Position numbers and translations under genes: made by a program
Shown here: piece by piece, positions 13,690-21,937 of the stretch
Layout of the letters: every line of letters starts with the position of its first letter
How positions within the stretch are numbered: the stretch's first letter is position 1
From: Anaerolineae bacterium
Lineage (GTDB): Bacteria > Chloroflexota > Anaerolineae > JAFGEY01
Length of the DNA: 25,285 nt
Assembly: GCA_016931365.1 (NCBI GenBank)
Contig: JAFGEY010000212.1
Coordinates: forward strand, 1-25,285
Direction: 5' to 3'
The notes under the pieces: generated by a model
Databases searched by the model: none
Told to the model about the DNA's origin: nothing
The model's input: the letters and a program-made list of their open reading frames with translations, nothing else

Positions 13690-16246
13690 ATTCAAAATTA
13701 AGCCGCAACAGGTACTCGTCAAAACGGATTTCCATCCCGGTCGCCGGCAGATCGACGGTGCAGTAGGGGTTCTCGATGTGCTTGAACCCGGCCAGGGCCT
13801 GTGCTTCGCCGTTCAGGGTCAGCGGGCCTTGCCAGCCAAATGAGAGCACATCGCCGCGCAGAGAGGTGTATGCGACCGACGCACTGTCAAACGCGAGGCT
13901 GGCCTTGAGCACCTTGTTCTGAAACTCGCCCAGGCTGCCATCGAGTTCGCTGCGACCCATCTGGCAGAGCCATACGTTGGGGCTGCCCTTCGATCGCAGC
14001 TCATAATAGCCGCTGGGGCCGGTCTTGACCAGCTCGATCCCTTGGCTGGCGGTGAGCGCCAGGTAGCCCGCGCCTTTTTGCGCAAAGGCCCAGCCGTCGC
14101 GGACGGTATAACTGTCGAACGCGCGGGTCGGGAAATAGGCGTGGGTAAAACCCAGCCAATCATCTTCGGGCAGGCGATGGATGGCGATCAGCACGTCTTT
14201 CCACTGCGCGACGCGTGGCAGCACAGCGTTGCCGTGCCAGAAATTGGGCCGGTGCGCGCCCTGTTCGCCCGCGCAAGGCGGGTGGTTGACCCAAACGGCG
14301 GCGTTTGGCCCCAATGTGGCCTGCCAGATGTGCTGCTGATAACCCTTTTCGCCGGGATGATAGTCCTGCGCCGAGCAGAGCATATAGTCGGGCGTCTTGT
14401 AAGTCACCTTGTTGACCTCCGGCCCTAACGACCCGGAGGCACGCCAGTCGTCATCGGGCGCGGCGATCCGCTCGCGGCTCCAAAATTCCTCCGGCAGCCG
14501 GGCGGCGATGTCGGCGATGATAAAGGGCAGTTCGTAGCCCGAGCAGGCCAGGGCGACCACGCCGCGAATGTTGTGGTTCCACACGCCCATCCCCCACATC
14601 AGGCGGCTGATGCCGGAGGTCGCCTCTAGCTGCCCCCCCTTGATGAACGGCGCATAAGTACGCCCATGTGTCGAGCCAAACACGCCCTTGTACGAGTTGA
14701 TGGCCATGATGAAAAATAGCTTGTCCATCAGGATTGTCGCTAACTCGCGCACCGTTTCCGTCTCGGCCAGGTCGGCGAGGTGGGAGAGGGCGAGCAGGTC
14801 TTCTTCAAAGTAACAGTTCGAGTCCCACTCGCGGAATCCGCTCTGACCGCGCGAGCGCAGCCAATCGAGGGCCAACGCTTCGCCCTTTTGACGGTGCCAA
14901 TGTCCGGGCTGACTGGCGTTGCCGAACATTTCTTCCGGGTAGAGCTGCCCGGCCAGCACCTCGCAGGTGTGAAAGAGGATGCTGTGATTCTCGGTGGTGT
15001 AACACATCGCGTCGACGCCCGGCTCGTCGTGCCAGTACTTGAAACCGAGCGCGCAATCGCGGATCGACGTTTTGAGCGCTTCTGGGAACGCCGGATCGTC
15101 GCCATAGCGATACAACGCGCCGAGCAGGCCGACCAGATCAAAATCGCTGCAATCGCCGCGCCGGTTGATTTTGTCGATCGTGCGCTCAAGTGTGTTTATG
15201 TCGAGTTTATCCCACTGGCTCAACTGCATTTTGGCAATCTCGGCAAAGAGGTTATCTTGGCGCCTGGCGGCGTTCTCCAGCGCCTCTGCTTTGCGGCTCT
15301 CCAATGTCCCATAAGGCGCTTCTGAAAATAGAGTGTCTAATACGTGAAAAGGGAACTGGCGCTGGATGCGCGTGCCAAAGTCAAAATACTCGCGCGGGTT
15401 GGGGCGCAAGGTGACAAAGTACTGCCTTTCCCACAGCCGGGCCTGGTGTCCGGCATCGACCTGCTTGGACGGTGCGGTCTGCGAGTGGCCTTCGATGTAG
15501 GTGCGTCCCCGCTCGTCTTGGATGTGATAGAAAAAGATTTGTTCGTTTTCTACTTCATCTGACCAGCGGATGGGAATTCTATTGCCCTTGTAGAGCACGT
15601 TTTCTTCGACATAGGCGTGTTCGAATAGTGCCTCGAGCGATTGAAACCGCTTCAGGTCGTCGACGTGGGTGGGCACACGGACGACGATCTGCTCCTCGTC
15701 TCCGGCGAGCTCGAGTTGCAGGGCCATTGCGTAGGGGCATTCGCGCGCGGCGACCTCTTCAAAGCGCACCAGCACCTCATTGATGCCTTCTTGCAGGGTC
15801 GCCTCGAAAGCGACGCTGTATGGCTGCTGGTGGTGAAAGTGCGCTTGCCGGTGGACGTGCTGGCCGTTGATCCACACGTCGGCGGGGCCGTTGGTGGTGA
15901 GGGTCATCCGCGCCTGAAGCGCCTCCGGCGCGACAAGTTGCGTGTAGGCCCAGGCGCGCAGAAAAGTCCAGGTATGGCAAAAGGTCGACAGGTCAACCAG
16001 ATGATCGACCAGACAGCGCCTATAGGCCCACTTGAGCTCGTCCTGACCCACGGCCAGTACGTCACGGTCGACCGGCAGCGCTTCGATGCCGGACTCAACG
16101 TCGTAGAAATGTTCGGCGATCTGCATTTTGCGCTCTTGGGCCTCAAAGCGTTCCAACGCATCGACGGGGATCGCCTGCGGCCCGGCGACCACCCAGTTGT
16201 GGACAAAGCCCTGTTCAAGACGGTATTCCAAATAATACGTAGACAT
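13688..16246 (-). CDS. Unrecognised large protein with a beta-sandwich and alpha-toroid layout, 852 aa
   Basis: The ATG at 16246 has GAGGAGG 11 bases upstream. There is no signal peptide, so the protein is probably cytoplasmic. Residues about 100-185 look like a jelly-roll sugar-binding domain of the kind in GH2-type enzymes (TTNGPADVWINGQHVHRQAH, INEVLVRFEEV). Residues about 340-640 are helical, with aromatic and acidic stretches typical of (alpha/alpha)6 toroids: TENHSILFHTCEVLAG, REWDSNCYFEEDLLAL and GSTHGRTYAPF. The C-terminal 200 residues are beta-rich, as in heparinase-like lyases. A polysaccharide lyase or hydrolase-like role is suggested, but no family signature was confirmed. It lies directly upstream of the importer genes, separated by element copy 2 and their promoter. 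Confidence 0.82.
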   Translation of the reverse strand: MSTYYLEYRLEQGFVHNWVVAGPQAIPVDALERFEAQERKMQIAEHFYDVESGIEALPVDRDVLAVGQDELKWAYRRCLVDHLVDLSTFCHTWTFLRAWAYTQLVAPEALQARMTLTTNGPADVWINGQHVHRQAHFHHQQPYSVAFEATLQEGINEVLVRFEEVAARECPYAMALQLELAGDEEQIVVRVPTHVDDLKRFQSLEALFEHAYVEENVLYKGNRIPIRWSDEVENEQIFFYHIQDERGRTYIEGHSQTAPSKQVDAGHQARLWERQYFVTLRPNPREYFDFGTRIQRQFPFHVLDTLFSEAPYGTLESRKAEALENAARRQDNLFAEIAKMQLSQWDKLDINTLERTIDKINRRGDCSDFDLVGLLGALYRYGDDPAFPEALKTSIRDCALGFKYWHDEPGVDAMCYTTENHSILFHTCEVLAGQLYPEEMFGNASQPGHWHRQKGEALALDWLRSRGQSGFREWDSNCYFEEDLLALSHLADLAETETVRELATILMDKLFFIMAINSYKGVFGSTHGRTYAPFIKGGQLEATSGISRLMWGMGVWNHNIRGVVALACSGYELPFIIADIAARLPEEFWSRERIAAPDDDWRASGSLGPEVNKVTYKTPDYMLCSAQDYHPGEKGYQQHIWQATLGPNAAVWVNHPPCAGEQGAHRPNFWHGNAVLPRVAQWKDVLIAIHRLPEDDWLGFTHAYFPTRAFDSYTVRDGWAFAQKGAGYLALTASQGIELVKTGPSGYYELRSKGSPNVWLCQMGRSELDGSLGEFQNKVLKASLAFDSASVAYTSLRGDVLSFGWQGPLTLNGEAQALAGFKHIENPYCTVDLPATGMEIRFDEYLLRLNFE

Positions 16247-16283
16247 GAACGATGAAACCTCCTCGGTATGTGTTTACGTGAGG

Positions 16284-16315
16284 AGAAACCGGGTTTTGTC
16301 AAAAACCTGGTTTCT
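16284..16315. repeat. Palindromic element, copy 2 (AGAAACC family)
   Basis: AGAAACCGGGTTTT and AAAACCTGGTTTCT flank a 4-base centre, with 13 of 14 pairs matching. It matches copy 1 at 198-234 and starts five bases after the stop codon of the BchI-like gene, so it may end that operon's transcript. On the minus strand the centre contains TTGACA, but no -10 box follows at the right distance. Confidence 0.82.
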
Positions 16316-16319
16316 TTTC

Positions 16320-17456
16320 CTACAAACTGTCGATAACCTCTTTAATTTCTCGATCTTCGCCCTGGCTCTGCTCAAAATAGCGATCCATAAATTCGCTGCG
16401 TCGCTGACGAAGGGCCATAAAGGCCACGGCGCGCACGTCCTCATCGGCGACCATCGTGCGTCCGTCGGCGGCGGCATAAGCGCGCGCCGCTTCCAGGGCG
16501 ACAAACTCGGTGCGGTTGGAGGCGATCTTGAGTTTCAAAATCGCTTCCATGATAAAGTTTTCGGCCAGCGGCGTGATCTTGACGTGAGGTAAAACTATCT
16601 GGGCCTCCCGAATCTCGTCGCCCATCGCCACCAGGTCTTCGGCATAGGTCTCGATCATCGTGTACGGCGCTTGGGCAAACTGGATCATCCGCCGGTAAAC
16701 CTCGATCCGCTCCCTGGCATCGTCCAGCCGGTTGACCACCACGCGCAAACCCAGCCGGTCGAGAATCTGCGGGCGCAACGCGCCTTCTTCGGGATTCATC
16801 GAGCCGATGAGCATAATCCGCGCCCGGTAGGTGGCGGTGAGCGGCCCGCGCCGCACGGTGTAGCGCCCCTGCGCGGCCGCGTCGAGGATGGCATCGGTGA
16901 TCGCATCGTCGAGCAGATTGATCTCATCCACGTACAGGATGTTTTTGTCGGCGAAGGCCAGCAGTCCTTGATCCAGGCGCACGCGCTGTTTTTCGAGTGC
17001 CGTGCGCTCGTCGATCCCGCCGATTACGTCTTCCAGGCGTGAGTTAAGTGGTAGTTCGATCAGCTTCATCTTGTCCGGCGCGGTGATCGACTCGCCGCGG
17101 GCCAGCTTGGCGGCGCAGTCCTCGCATACGGCATCCATCCCGCCGGTGAGGGCATCTTCCGGCTCGCAGCCGTAACGGCAGGCGCTGCGCTCGATGGGCG
17201 GCAGCACGTCGATCAGGCCGCGCACGGCCGTGGTCTTGGCCGTGCCGCGCGGGCCGATCAGCAGCACGCCGCCGACGCGCGGGTTGATCACCGCCAGCAC
17301 CAGGGCCAGTTTCATCTCTTGCTGCCCGACGATGGCCGTAAAGGGAAACTGGACGTAATCGGTGAGCAGACCTTCGGCCTCTCGCGGCTTGTGGGCAATG
17401 ATGTTGCGCGCAAAGCCGGGTTCCAGCAACTGGAGCAGCATCGATTTTTGAGCCAT
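16320..17456 (-). CDS. BchI/ChlI-like AAA+ ATPase, 378 aa
   Basis: The core matches the magnesium-chelatase I-subunit group. It has PFTAIVGQQEMKLALVLAVI, Walker A GPRGTAKTT (near 68-76), the inserted LPLNSRLEDVIGGIDER loop, Walker B ILYVDEINLLDD, the sensor-1 region MLIGSMNPEEGALRPQILDR and the C-terminal lid. Between Walker A and the loop are CRYGC and CEDC, a possible four-Cys metal site. No chelatase D or H subunit gene is nearby, and the organism shows no other pigment gene here. It may be a general BchI-like ATPase acting with a VWA protein. It lies nine bases after the glycosyltransferase stop, so it is the last gene of the polysaccharide operon. Confidence 0.9.
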   Translation of the reverse strand: MAQKSMLLQLLEPGFARNIIAHKPREAEGLLTDYVQFPFTAIVGQQEMKLALVLAVINPRVGGVLLIGPRGTAKTTAVRGLIDVLPPIERSACRYGCEPEDALTGGMDAVCEDCAAKLARGESITAPDKMKLIELPLNSRLEDVIGGIDERTALEKQRVRLDQGLLAFADKNILYVDEINLLDDAITDAILDAAAQGRYTVRRGPLTATYRARIMLIGSMNPEEGALRPQILDRLGLRVVVNRLDDARERIEVYRRMIQFAQAPYTMIETYAEDLVAMGDEIREAQIVLPHVKITPLAENFIMEAILKLKIASNRTEFVALEAARAYAAADGRTMVADEDVRAVAFMALRQRRSEFMDRYFEQSQGEDREIKEVIDSL

Positions 17457-17465
17457 GGGTTCACC

Positions 17466-18629
17466 TCATCCAAGCGACTCGTAGGCCGTCAGCAGTGCGC
17501 GCGCGGCCTTGTGCCAGGTGAATTGGGATGCGCGTTGCCGCCCGTGCTCGCCCAAGGTGTGTCGAAACATGGCGTCGTCCAACAGGCGATCTAGCGCGTC
17601 GACCCAGGCGTCGACATTTTCGGCGTCGAGCAACAGGCCTGCCTCACCGACCACTTGTGGCAGTGACGAGTTGTTCGATGCGACCACCGGTACGCCGCAG
17701 GCCATCGCTTCCAGCGGCGGCAGTCCAAAACCTTCGTATAGGGAAGCGAGGGCGAAGACCTCGGCCAAGTTATAAAGCGCAGGCAGGTCGGCGTCATCGA
17801 TAAAACCGGGAAACAGCACGCGATTGGCCAGGTTCAGCGTCTCGACCTGCTCAAAGATGTTCTCGTACAGCCAGCCCTTGCCGCCGACGATGACCAGCGA
17901 CACGTCCGTCGCGCGCAGGCGGGCCAGGGCCTGGATCAGTGTGCCGTAATTCTTGCGCGGCTGGAGCGTGCCCAGGCTGAGGACGAACCTCGGCGGCAGG
18001 CGATACTTGCACCGGATCGATTCTAATTGTTCTGCATCCTGGATCGGTTTGAAACGGTTTTCGACACCGCAGAGTATGGTCTGTACCTGTGCTTCCGGCA
18101 CGCCGAACAGCTCGATCACGTCACGGCGCGTATGCTCCGAGTCGGCCAGCACCTGGTCGGCGCGGCGAATGGCGGCGGGCACGTTGGCGTTCAAATAGTC
18201 GAGCAGCGCCGGCTCAAAGCACCCCGGCAGGCGCATAAAGGACAGGTCATGCACGGTGACAAGCGTGCGCGTGCCCCGGCGCGTGGGCGGCAGAGTAAAA
18301 TCGGGCGAGTGAAACAGGTCAACCGGGCCAACCAGCCACTCGACCGCGAGCGGCACGTGCAGCCGGTGCCAGATGCGATGCCACCATCGCTCGTCGATGC
18401 GCGTGCAGACCTCACGCCAGTTGGCGTTGTCGATGCCGGAAGCGCGGTTGCGCTGCCCGGCGCGGCCCGAAGCGTGCGGCATATCGCGTCCCTGGACGAA
18501 CAGGGTGAAACGGTGTCCGGTCGATTGGGCTGCGTCGATCTCGGCCAACGCGCGCACGATACTGCGCGTCAGCCGGCCGATGCCTGCCCCCTGGTTGGCT
18601 GCCGAGGTGTAATCGATGCCGATGTTCAT
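17466..18629 (-). CDS. GT4-family glycosyltransferase, 387 aa
   Basis: The GT-B fold begins [20 protein letters not shown], with a Gly-rich acceptor loop. [20 protein letters not shown] marks the linker to the donor domain. The donor site has the EX7E motif in [19 protein letters not shown], followed by [14 protein letters not shown]. This is the layout of retaining mannosyl- or glucosyltransferases of the WbdA/RfaG type. Sugar specificity cannot be read. The start is three bases after the GtrA stop, and the ribosome-binding site is weak (GGCGG). It is a cytoplasmic or membrane-associated enzyme in surface polysaccharide synthesis. Confidence 0.93.
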   Translation of the reverse strand: MNIGIDYTSAANQGAGIGRLTRSIVRALAEIDAAQSTGHRFTLFVQGRDMPHASGRAGQRNRASGIDNANWREVCTRIDERWWHRIWHRLHVPLAVEWLVGPVDLFHSPDFTLPPTRRGTRTLVTVHDLSFMRLPGCFEPALLDYLNANVPAAIRRADQVLADSEHTRRDVIELFGVPEAQVQTILCGVENRFKPIQDAEQLESIRCKYRLPPRFVLSLGTLQPRKNYGTLIQALARLRATDVSLVIVGGKGWLYENIFEQVETLNLANRVLFPGFIDDADLPALYNLAEVFALASLYEGFGLPPLEAMACGVPVVASNNSSLPQVVGEAGLLLDAENVDAWVDALDRLLDDAMFRHTLGEHGRQRASQFTWHKAARALLTAYESLG

Positions 18630-18632
18630 TGC

Positions 18633-19154
18633 TTAGCCGCCAGCCTTGTCGGTTTGGGGCGTGCGGTCCACATCGCTAAAAGTCCAGATGCGGTTGGCGA
18701 AAAAGTTCCAAAAGAGCACGATGCCGGTGGCGATCACCTTGGCCAGGTTGGACGACAACACGCTGTGTTCCATCGCGATTAGGGCGGCCAGTGGCGCGAC
18801 AAGTACGGCCAAAATGCCCTGTTCGCCGAAAATCCAGCGGTCGGTGACGTTGAGGATGGTCGTGTTCAGGATCACCGCGACGATACTGACCAGGGCAAAC
18901 TGGACGAATTTCTTGCCGCCCTGCCGATCTTTGGTTTCCGGGTAAACCCAGTAGCGGCTCCAGGTATAGTTGTTGACCACCGCCGCGCTGGTCGACAGGA
19001 CGTTCGAGAGCACCTGCGGCCAGCCGAGCACGTTGTAGAACAGGTTGAGCAGCCCAAAGTCGATCACGGTGCCGATGGTACCGACCACACAGAATTTCAA
19101 GAATCGAACCAGTTCCTGTCGTTTTTCGACGACAAATTGCTTGATGGTGTTCAA
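18633..19154 (-). CDS. GtrA-family membrane protein, 173 aa
   Basis: I chose the TTG at 19154 because GGAGA lies seven bases upstream and the product then begins LNTIKQFVVEKRQELVRFLK, a normal GtrA start. An ATG at 19196 has no site and adds an odd extension. Four helices are visible, with FLKFCVVGTIGTVIDFGLLN and VNNYTWSRYWVYPET, the usual GtrA motifs (F..VG..G...D and N...N..W.F). A C-terminal FFANRIWTFSD follows. GtrA proteins are thought to help flip or present polyprenyl-linked sugars. It sits between the ligase-like gene and the GT4. Confidence 0.9.
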   Translation of the reverse strand: MNTIKQFVVEKRQELVRFLKFCVVGTIGTVIDFGLLNLFYNVLGWPQVLSNVLSTSAAVVNNYTWSRYWVYPETKDRQGGKKFVQFALVSIVAVILNTTILNVTDRWIFGEQGILAVLVAPLAALIAMEHSVLSSNLAKVIATGIVLFWNFFANRIWTFSDVDRTPQTDKAGG

Positions 19155-19202
19155 TGAGTCTCTCCAAGGATGGTATAAGGCCAAGTAGCATACCACAAAA
19201 TG

Positions 19203-20687
19203 TCATTCAGGGCAATCGCGCGTCCTTGGCATTGGACCGTCCCGAAAGCTGCCAGCTTCCGGGATGGTCTGTTCTGAACCGTGCGACGTTGGACGGCCAA
19301 AGACGAGGCCGAGCACGATGGCGACGTGAATGTACAGGTTGTGCACCCATAGGTTGTCGAGCAGGTTGTGCGTGCTGATGTGGGCCAGCATCCCCAGCGC
19401 GCCGACTGCCAGGGCCTTACCGAGCGCGTCCTGTGGGCGCCGGATGGCCTGGATGACCTGCCAGATGACGACGCCCCACAGTCCGACGTAGGCGAGCAGC
19501 CCCACCAGCCCGGTTTCGGCGGCGATATTGAGATAATAGTTGTGTGCGTGGCCGAGAGCCATCGGCCACTTGGGCAGGGCGTAGGTGGCGTAGGTGGCCT
19601 CATAGTTGCCAAATCCGACGCCGATCCAGGGATGATCGCGCCACATGTCGAGCGCCGATTCCCAATGGGCCAGCCGTTCGAGCACGGCATAGTTTTCGTC
19701 GCTGATCTCGGCGGCGCGCACATCCTCGACCGTGGCAAAGGGAAGGAAACTGGTCATCCGCCGGGTGATCGCCTCGGGCAGCAGTTGAAAGCTACCCAAC
19801 AGCCCGGCAAAGGCGATCAACAGGATGAACAGCACGAACAACAGCGCGCCGCGACGGCTGCGCGCCAGGTTCATCGCGGCCAGGGCAGCCGCAAAAGCCA
19901 ACCACGCCCCGCGCGACCAGCTCATACCGATCCCGGCGGCGGCAAGGGCAAAGCTGCCTATGGCCAGCCAGTTCAGCCCAATCGCTTGCGTCGATGGCGC
20001 TGTTTTTCGTTCAAACAGTGAAATGCCGAGCGCAAATCCCAACGGCGCGATCAGGCCGAGGTATCCGGCAAAGGGGTTGGGTTGTTCAAAAGTGCCATAG
20101 GCGCGCATAAAGCGCCCCATCAAAATGAATCCTTCCGGGCCGGATTGGGTCAAGAACTGGTATGCGCCGAGTGCTGCCTGCGCCGCGCCGGCCAGCAGCA
20201 GCGCGGCGATCACCCAGCGGCGTGTCGTATCACCGACCGTGTTGGCGACAAAGAGCAGAATACCTAGAAACTCGATCCACTTGAGCAATTCTTTGAGGGC
20301 AAAGGGCAGTGCAACGGCGTTACGCAATGAAAAGAGCGTCGCGCCGATGAACAGGAGCAGTGGGATGCCGATGCGCGGCCAGTGCCAGTTTGTCTGCCGA
20401 AAGGCGACCGAGCGGGCGATCCAGGCGGCCAAGATCAGCCCGATCAAGGCTTCAGTCACGCCGACAGTAATCCCGCCCAGGTTGATCTCGTAAATGGAGC
20501 CAAAGGGAATGGCAAAGGCCAGTGGCAGCAGGGCCAGCTCGGGCCGGATCAGCATGAACACTGCGACGATGGCTCCAGACATGCCGCCGACGATCCACTT
20601 GAGCGGCAGCAGGGCCAACGCCGCGCCGACCAGGAGCACGATCATCCCGAACGCGGCTCTGTGGCGGACGACCTGCATTGGACTCAC
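19203..20687 (-). CDS. O-antigen ligase / Wzy-like polymerase, 494 aa
   Basis: The protein has about 11-12 hydrophobic segments and a large extracytoplasmic loop, with the Wzy_C/WaaL-type signature [20 protein letters not shown] after [15 protein letters not shown]. The start is the GTG at 20687, whose GTGA overlaps the stop of the SDR gene; an ATG at 20678 is the alternative. It probably joins or polymerises lipid-linked glycan at the outer face of the membrane. The last ~20 residues ([14 protein letters not shown]...) are encoded across a short palindrome (19235-19269), suggesting an acquired tail. Confidence 0.9.
   Translation of the reverse strand: MSPMQVVRHRAAFGMIVLLVGAALALLPLKWIVGGMSGAIVAVFMLIRPELALLPLAFAIPFGSIYEINLGGITVGVTEALIGLILAAWIARSVAFRQTNWHWPRIGIPLLLFIGATLFSLRNAVALPFALKELLKWIEFLGILLFVANTVGDTTRRWVIAALLLAGAAQAALGAYQFLTQSGPEGFILMGRFMRAYGTFEQPNPFAGYLGLIAPLGFALGISLFERKTAPSTQAIGLNWLAIGSFALAAAGIGMSWSRGAWLAFAAALAAMNLARSRRGALLFVLFILLIAFAGLLGSFQLLPEAITRRMTSFLPFATVEDVRAAEISDENYAVLERLAHWESALDMWRDHPWIGVGFGNYEATYATYALPKWPMALGHAHNYYLNIAAETGLVGLLAYVGLWGVVIWQVIQAIRRPQDALGKALAVGALGMLAHISTHNLLDNLWVHNLYIHVAIVLGLVFGRPTSHGSEQTIPEAGSFRDGPMPRTRDCPE
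19235..19269. repeat. 35-bp palindrome inside the 3' end of the ligase gene
   Basis: GACCGTCCCGAAAGCTG and CAGCTTCCGGGATGGTC pair with two mismatches around a single central base. It encodes part of the C-terminal tail of the ligase-like protein, 30 bases before the stop codon. It resembles a dispersed palindromic repeat read in frame. Confidence 0.7.
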
Positions 20688-21640
20688 GGTTCCAAAACCT
20701 TTTGCCGAAAATAAGCGATTGTTTTGGTCAGCCCGGTGCGAACGTCGATCTGCGGTTCCCAGCCCAAAATGGTGCGCGCTTTGGTGATGTCTGGGCGGCG
20801 CACCTTGGGATCGTCTTCGACGCGTTCGCTAAGCGAACTGCGGTCGATCTGGGTAATACCGCCGGAATTTCCAGCCAACTCGTTGACCAGGAGCGCAAAG
20901 TCGAGGATGGTAAATTCGTGTGGGTTGCCCAGGTTGATCGGCTCGACCTCATCTGACATCAACAAAGCGAGGATGCCCGAGATCAGATCGTCGACGTAAC
21001 AGAACGATCTCGTCTGCGAGCCATCGCCGTAGACAGTGAGCGGTTGGCCGAGCAGCGCTTGCTTGACAAAGTTGGGTACCACGCGCCCATCGTTAAGACG
21101 CATACGCGGCCCATAGGTGTTGAAAATACGCACGATACGTGTGTGCACACCGTGGTAACGATGGTAGGCCATCGTCATCGCTTCGGCAAAGCGCTTGCTT
21201 TCATCGTACACGCCGCGCGGGCCGATGGGATTGACATGCCCCCAATAGCTTTCGGGTTGAGGGTGTACCTGGGGGTCGCCGTACACTTCCGAGGTAGAGG
21301 CAAGTAGAAAGCGTGCGCCCTTTTCTTTGGCCAGGCCGAGCGTCTTGTGCGTGCCCAGCGCGCCGACCTTGAGCGTCTGGATCGGTTTTTCCAGGTAATC
21401 GACCGGGCTGGGCAGGGAAGCTAGGTGTAGCACAGCATCGAGCGGGCCGGGGACGTAGATGTAATCGGTTACGTCATGTTTAGTGAACGAGAAACGGTCG
21501 TTGCCTGCCAGGTGGGAGATGTTGTTGATGCTGCCCGTGCTCAAGTTGTCCATCGCAATGACCTGGTGTCCATCGACCAAAAGACGGTCGCACAAATGCG
21601 AGCCGATAAAACCCGCGCCGCCGGTGATCAGAATGCGCAT
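20684..21640 (-). CDS. Extended SDR, UDP-glucuronate decarboxylase-like, 318 aa
   Basis: The NAD-binding motif [10 protein letters not shown] (7-16) is followed by DNLSTG, the substrate/active-site block [17 protein letters not shown] (the YxxxK pair), [10 protein letters not shown] and the C-terminal [15 protein letters not shown]. This combination is closest to UXS/UDP-xylose synthase and dTDP-glucose dehydratase relatives, and [11 protein letters not shown] supports UXS. It would supply UDP-xylose or a related sugar for the downstream ligase and glycosyltransferase. ATG at 21640 has GAGGAG seven bases upstream. It is the first gene of the five-gene operon. Confidence 0.9.
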   Translation of the reverse strand: MRILITGGAGFIGSHLCDRLLVDGHQVIAMDNLSTGSINNISHLAGNDRFSFTKHDVTDYIYVPGPLDAVLHLASLPSPVDYLEKPIQTLKVGALGTHKTLGLAKEKGARFLLASTSEVYGDPQVHPQPESYWGHVNPIGPRGVYDESKRFAEAMTMAYHRYHGVHTRIVRIFNTYGPRMRLNDGRVVPNFVKQALLGQPLTVYGDGSQTRSFCYVDDLISGILALLMSDEVEPINLGNPHEFTILDFALLVNELAGNSGGITQIDRSSLSERVEDDPKVRRPDITKARTILGWEPQIDVRTGLTKTIAYFRQKVLEP

Positions 21641-21671
21641 AGGTCATCTCCTCTTTGCCAATTTTGACTCT

Positions 21672-21699
21672 AGTATACCGCAAATGGGGCAAGGCGCAA
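21672..21699 (-). promoter_or_regulatory. Likely promoter of the polysaccharide operon
   Basis: TATACT (21672-21677) and TTGCGC (21694-21699) are 16 bases apart on the minus strand, with the start about 25 bases before the SDR start codon. The GGCGCATTTGCGCC palindrome overlaps the -35 box and could be an operator. Confidence 0.55.
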
Positions 21700-21725
21700 A
21701 TGCGCCGTCCAGAGTTAGTGCAAAG

Positions 21726-21760
21726 TTTTTGCCAGACAACGTCCAAGGACGTTGGCAAAA
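21726..21760. repeat. Inverted repeat between divergent promoters
   Basis: AACGTCC and GGACGTT (21738-21753) with outer arms TTTTGCC and GGCAAAA (21727-21733, 21754-21760) form a long imperfect palindrome six bases upstream of the plus-strand -35 box. It may be a regulator binding site or another dispersed palindrome. Confidence 0.55.
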
Positions 21761-21766
21761 CTGCTG

Positions 21767-21795
21767 TTGACAGTGCATCTCAACTTCGCTATAAT
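21767..21795 (+). promoter_or_regulatory. Consensus sigma70-type promoter for the mutase-like gene
   Basis: TTGACA (21767-21772) and TATAAT (21790-21795) are both perfect and 17 bases apart. The predicted start near 21802 leaves a leader of about 136 bases, in which I see no clear structure. Confidence 0.85.
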
Positions 21796-21937
21796 GAAAC
21801 AGTATTCTCAGGGTTTATCCTGGTTCGATTTCGCTGGCCCAAGCATAGATTGCCAATGGAATTTAGTTCGTCATAAAAATCTAAAAGGCATTAGGGATCA
21901 ATGCTCGGGTCAGTAGCGAACCCTGAAAGAGCCGACG

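Noticed and set aside
16284..16315. Promoter for the 852-aa gene starting at the TTGACA in the palindrome
   Set aside because: No acceptable -10 box lies 15-19 bases downstream; the hexamer is part of the repeat centre.
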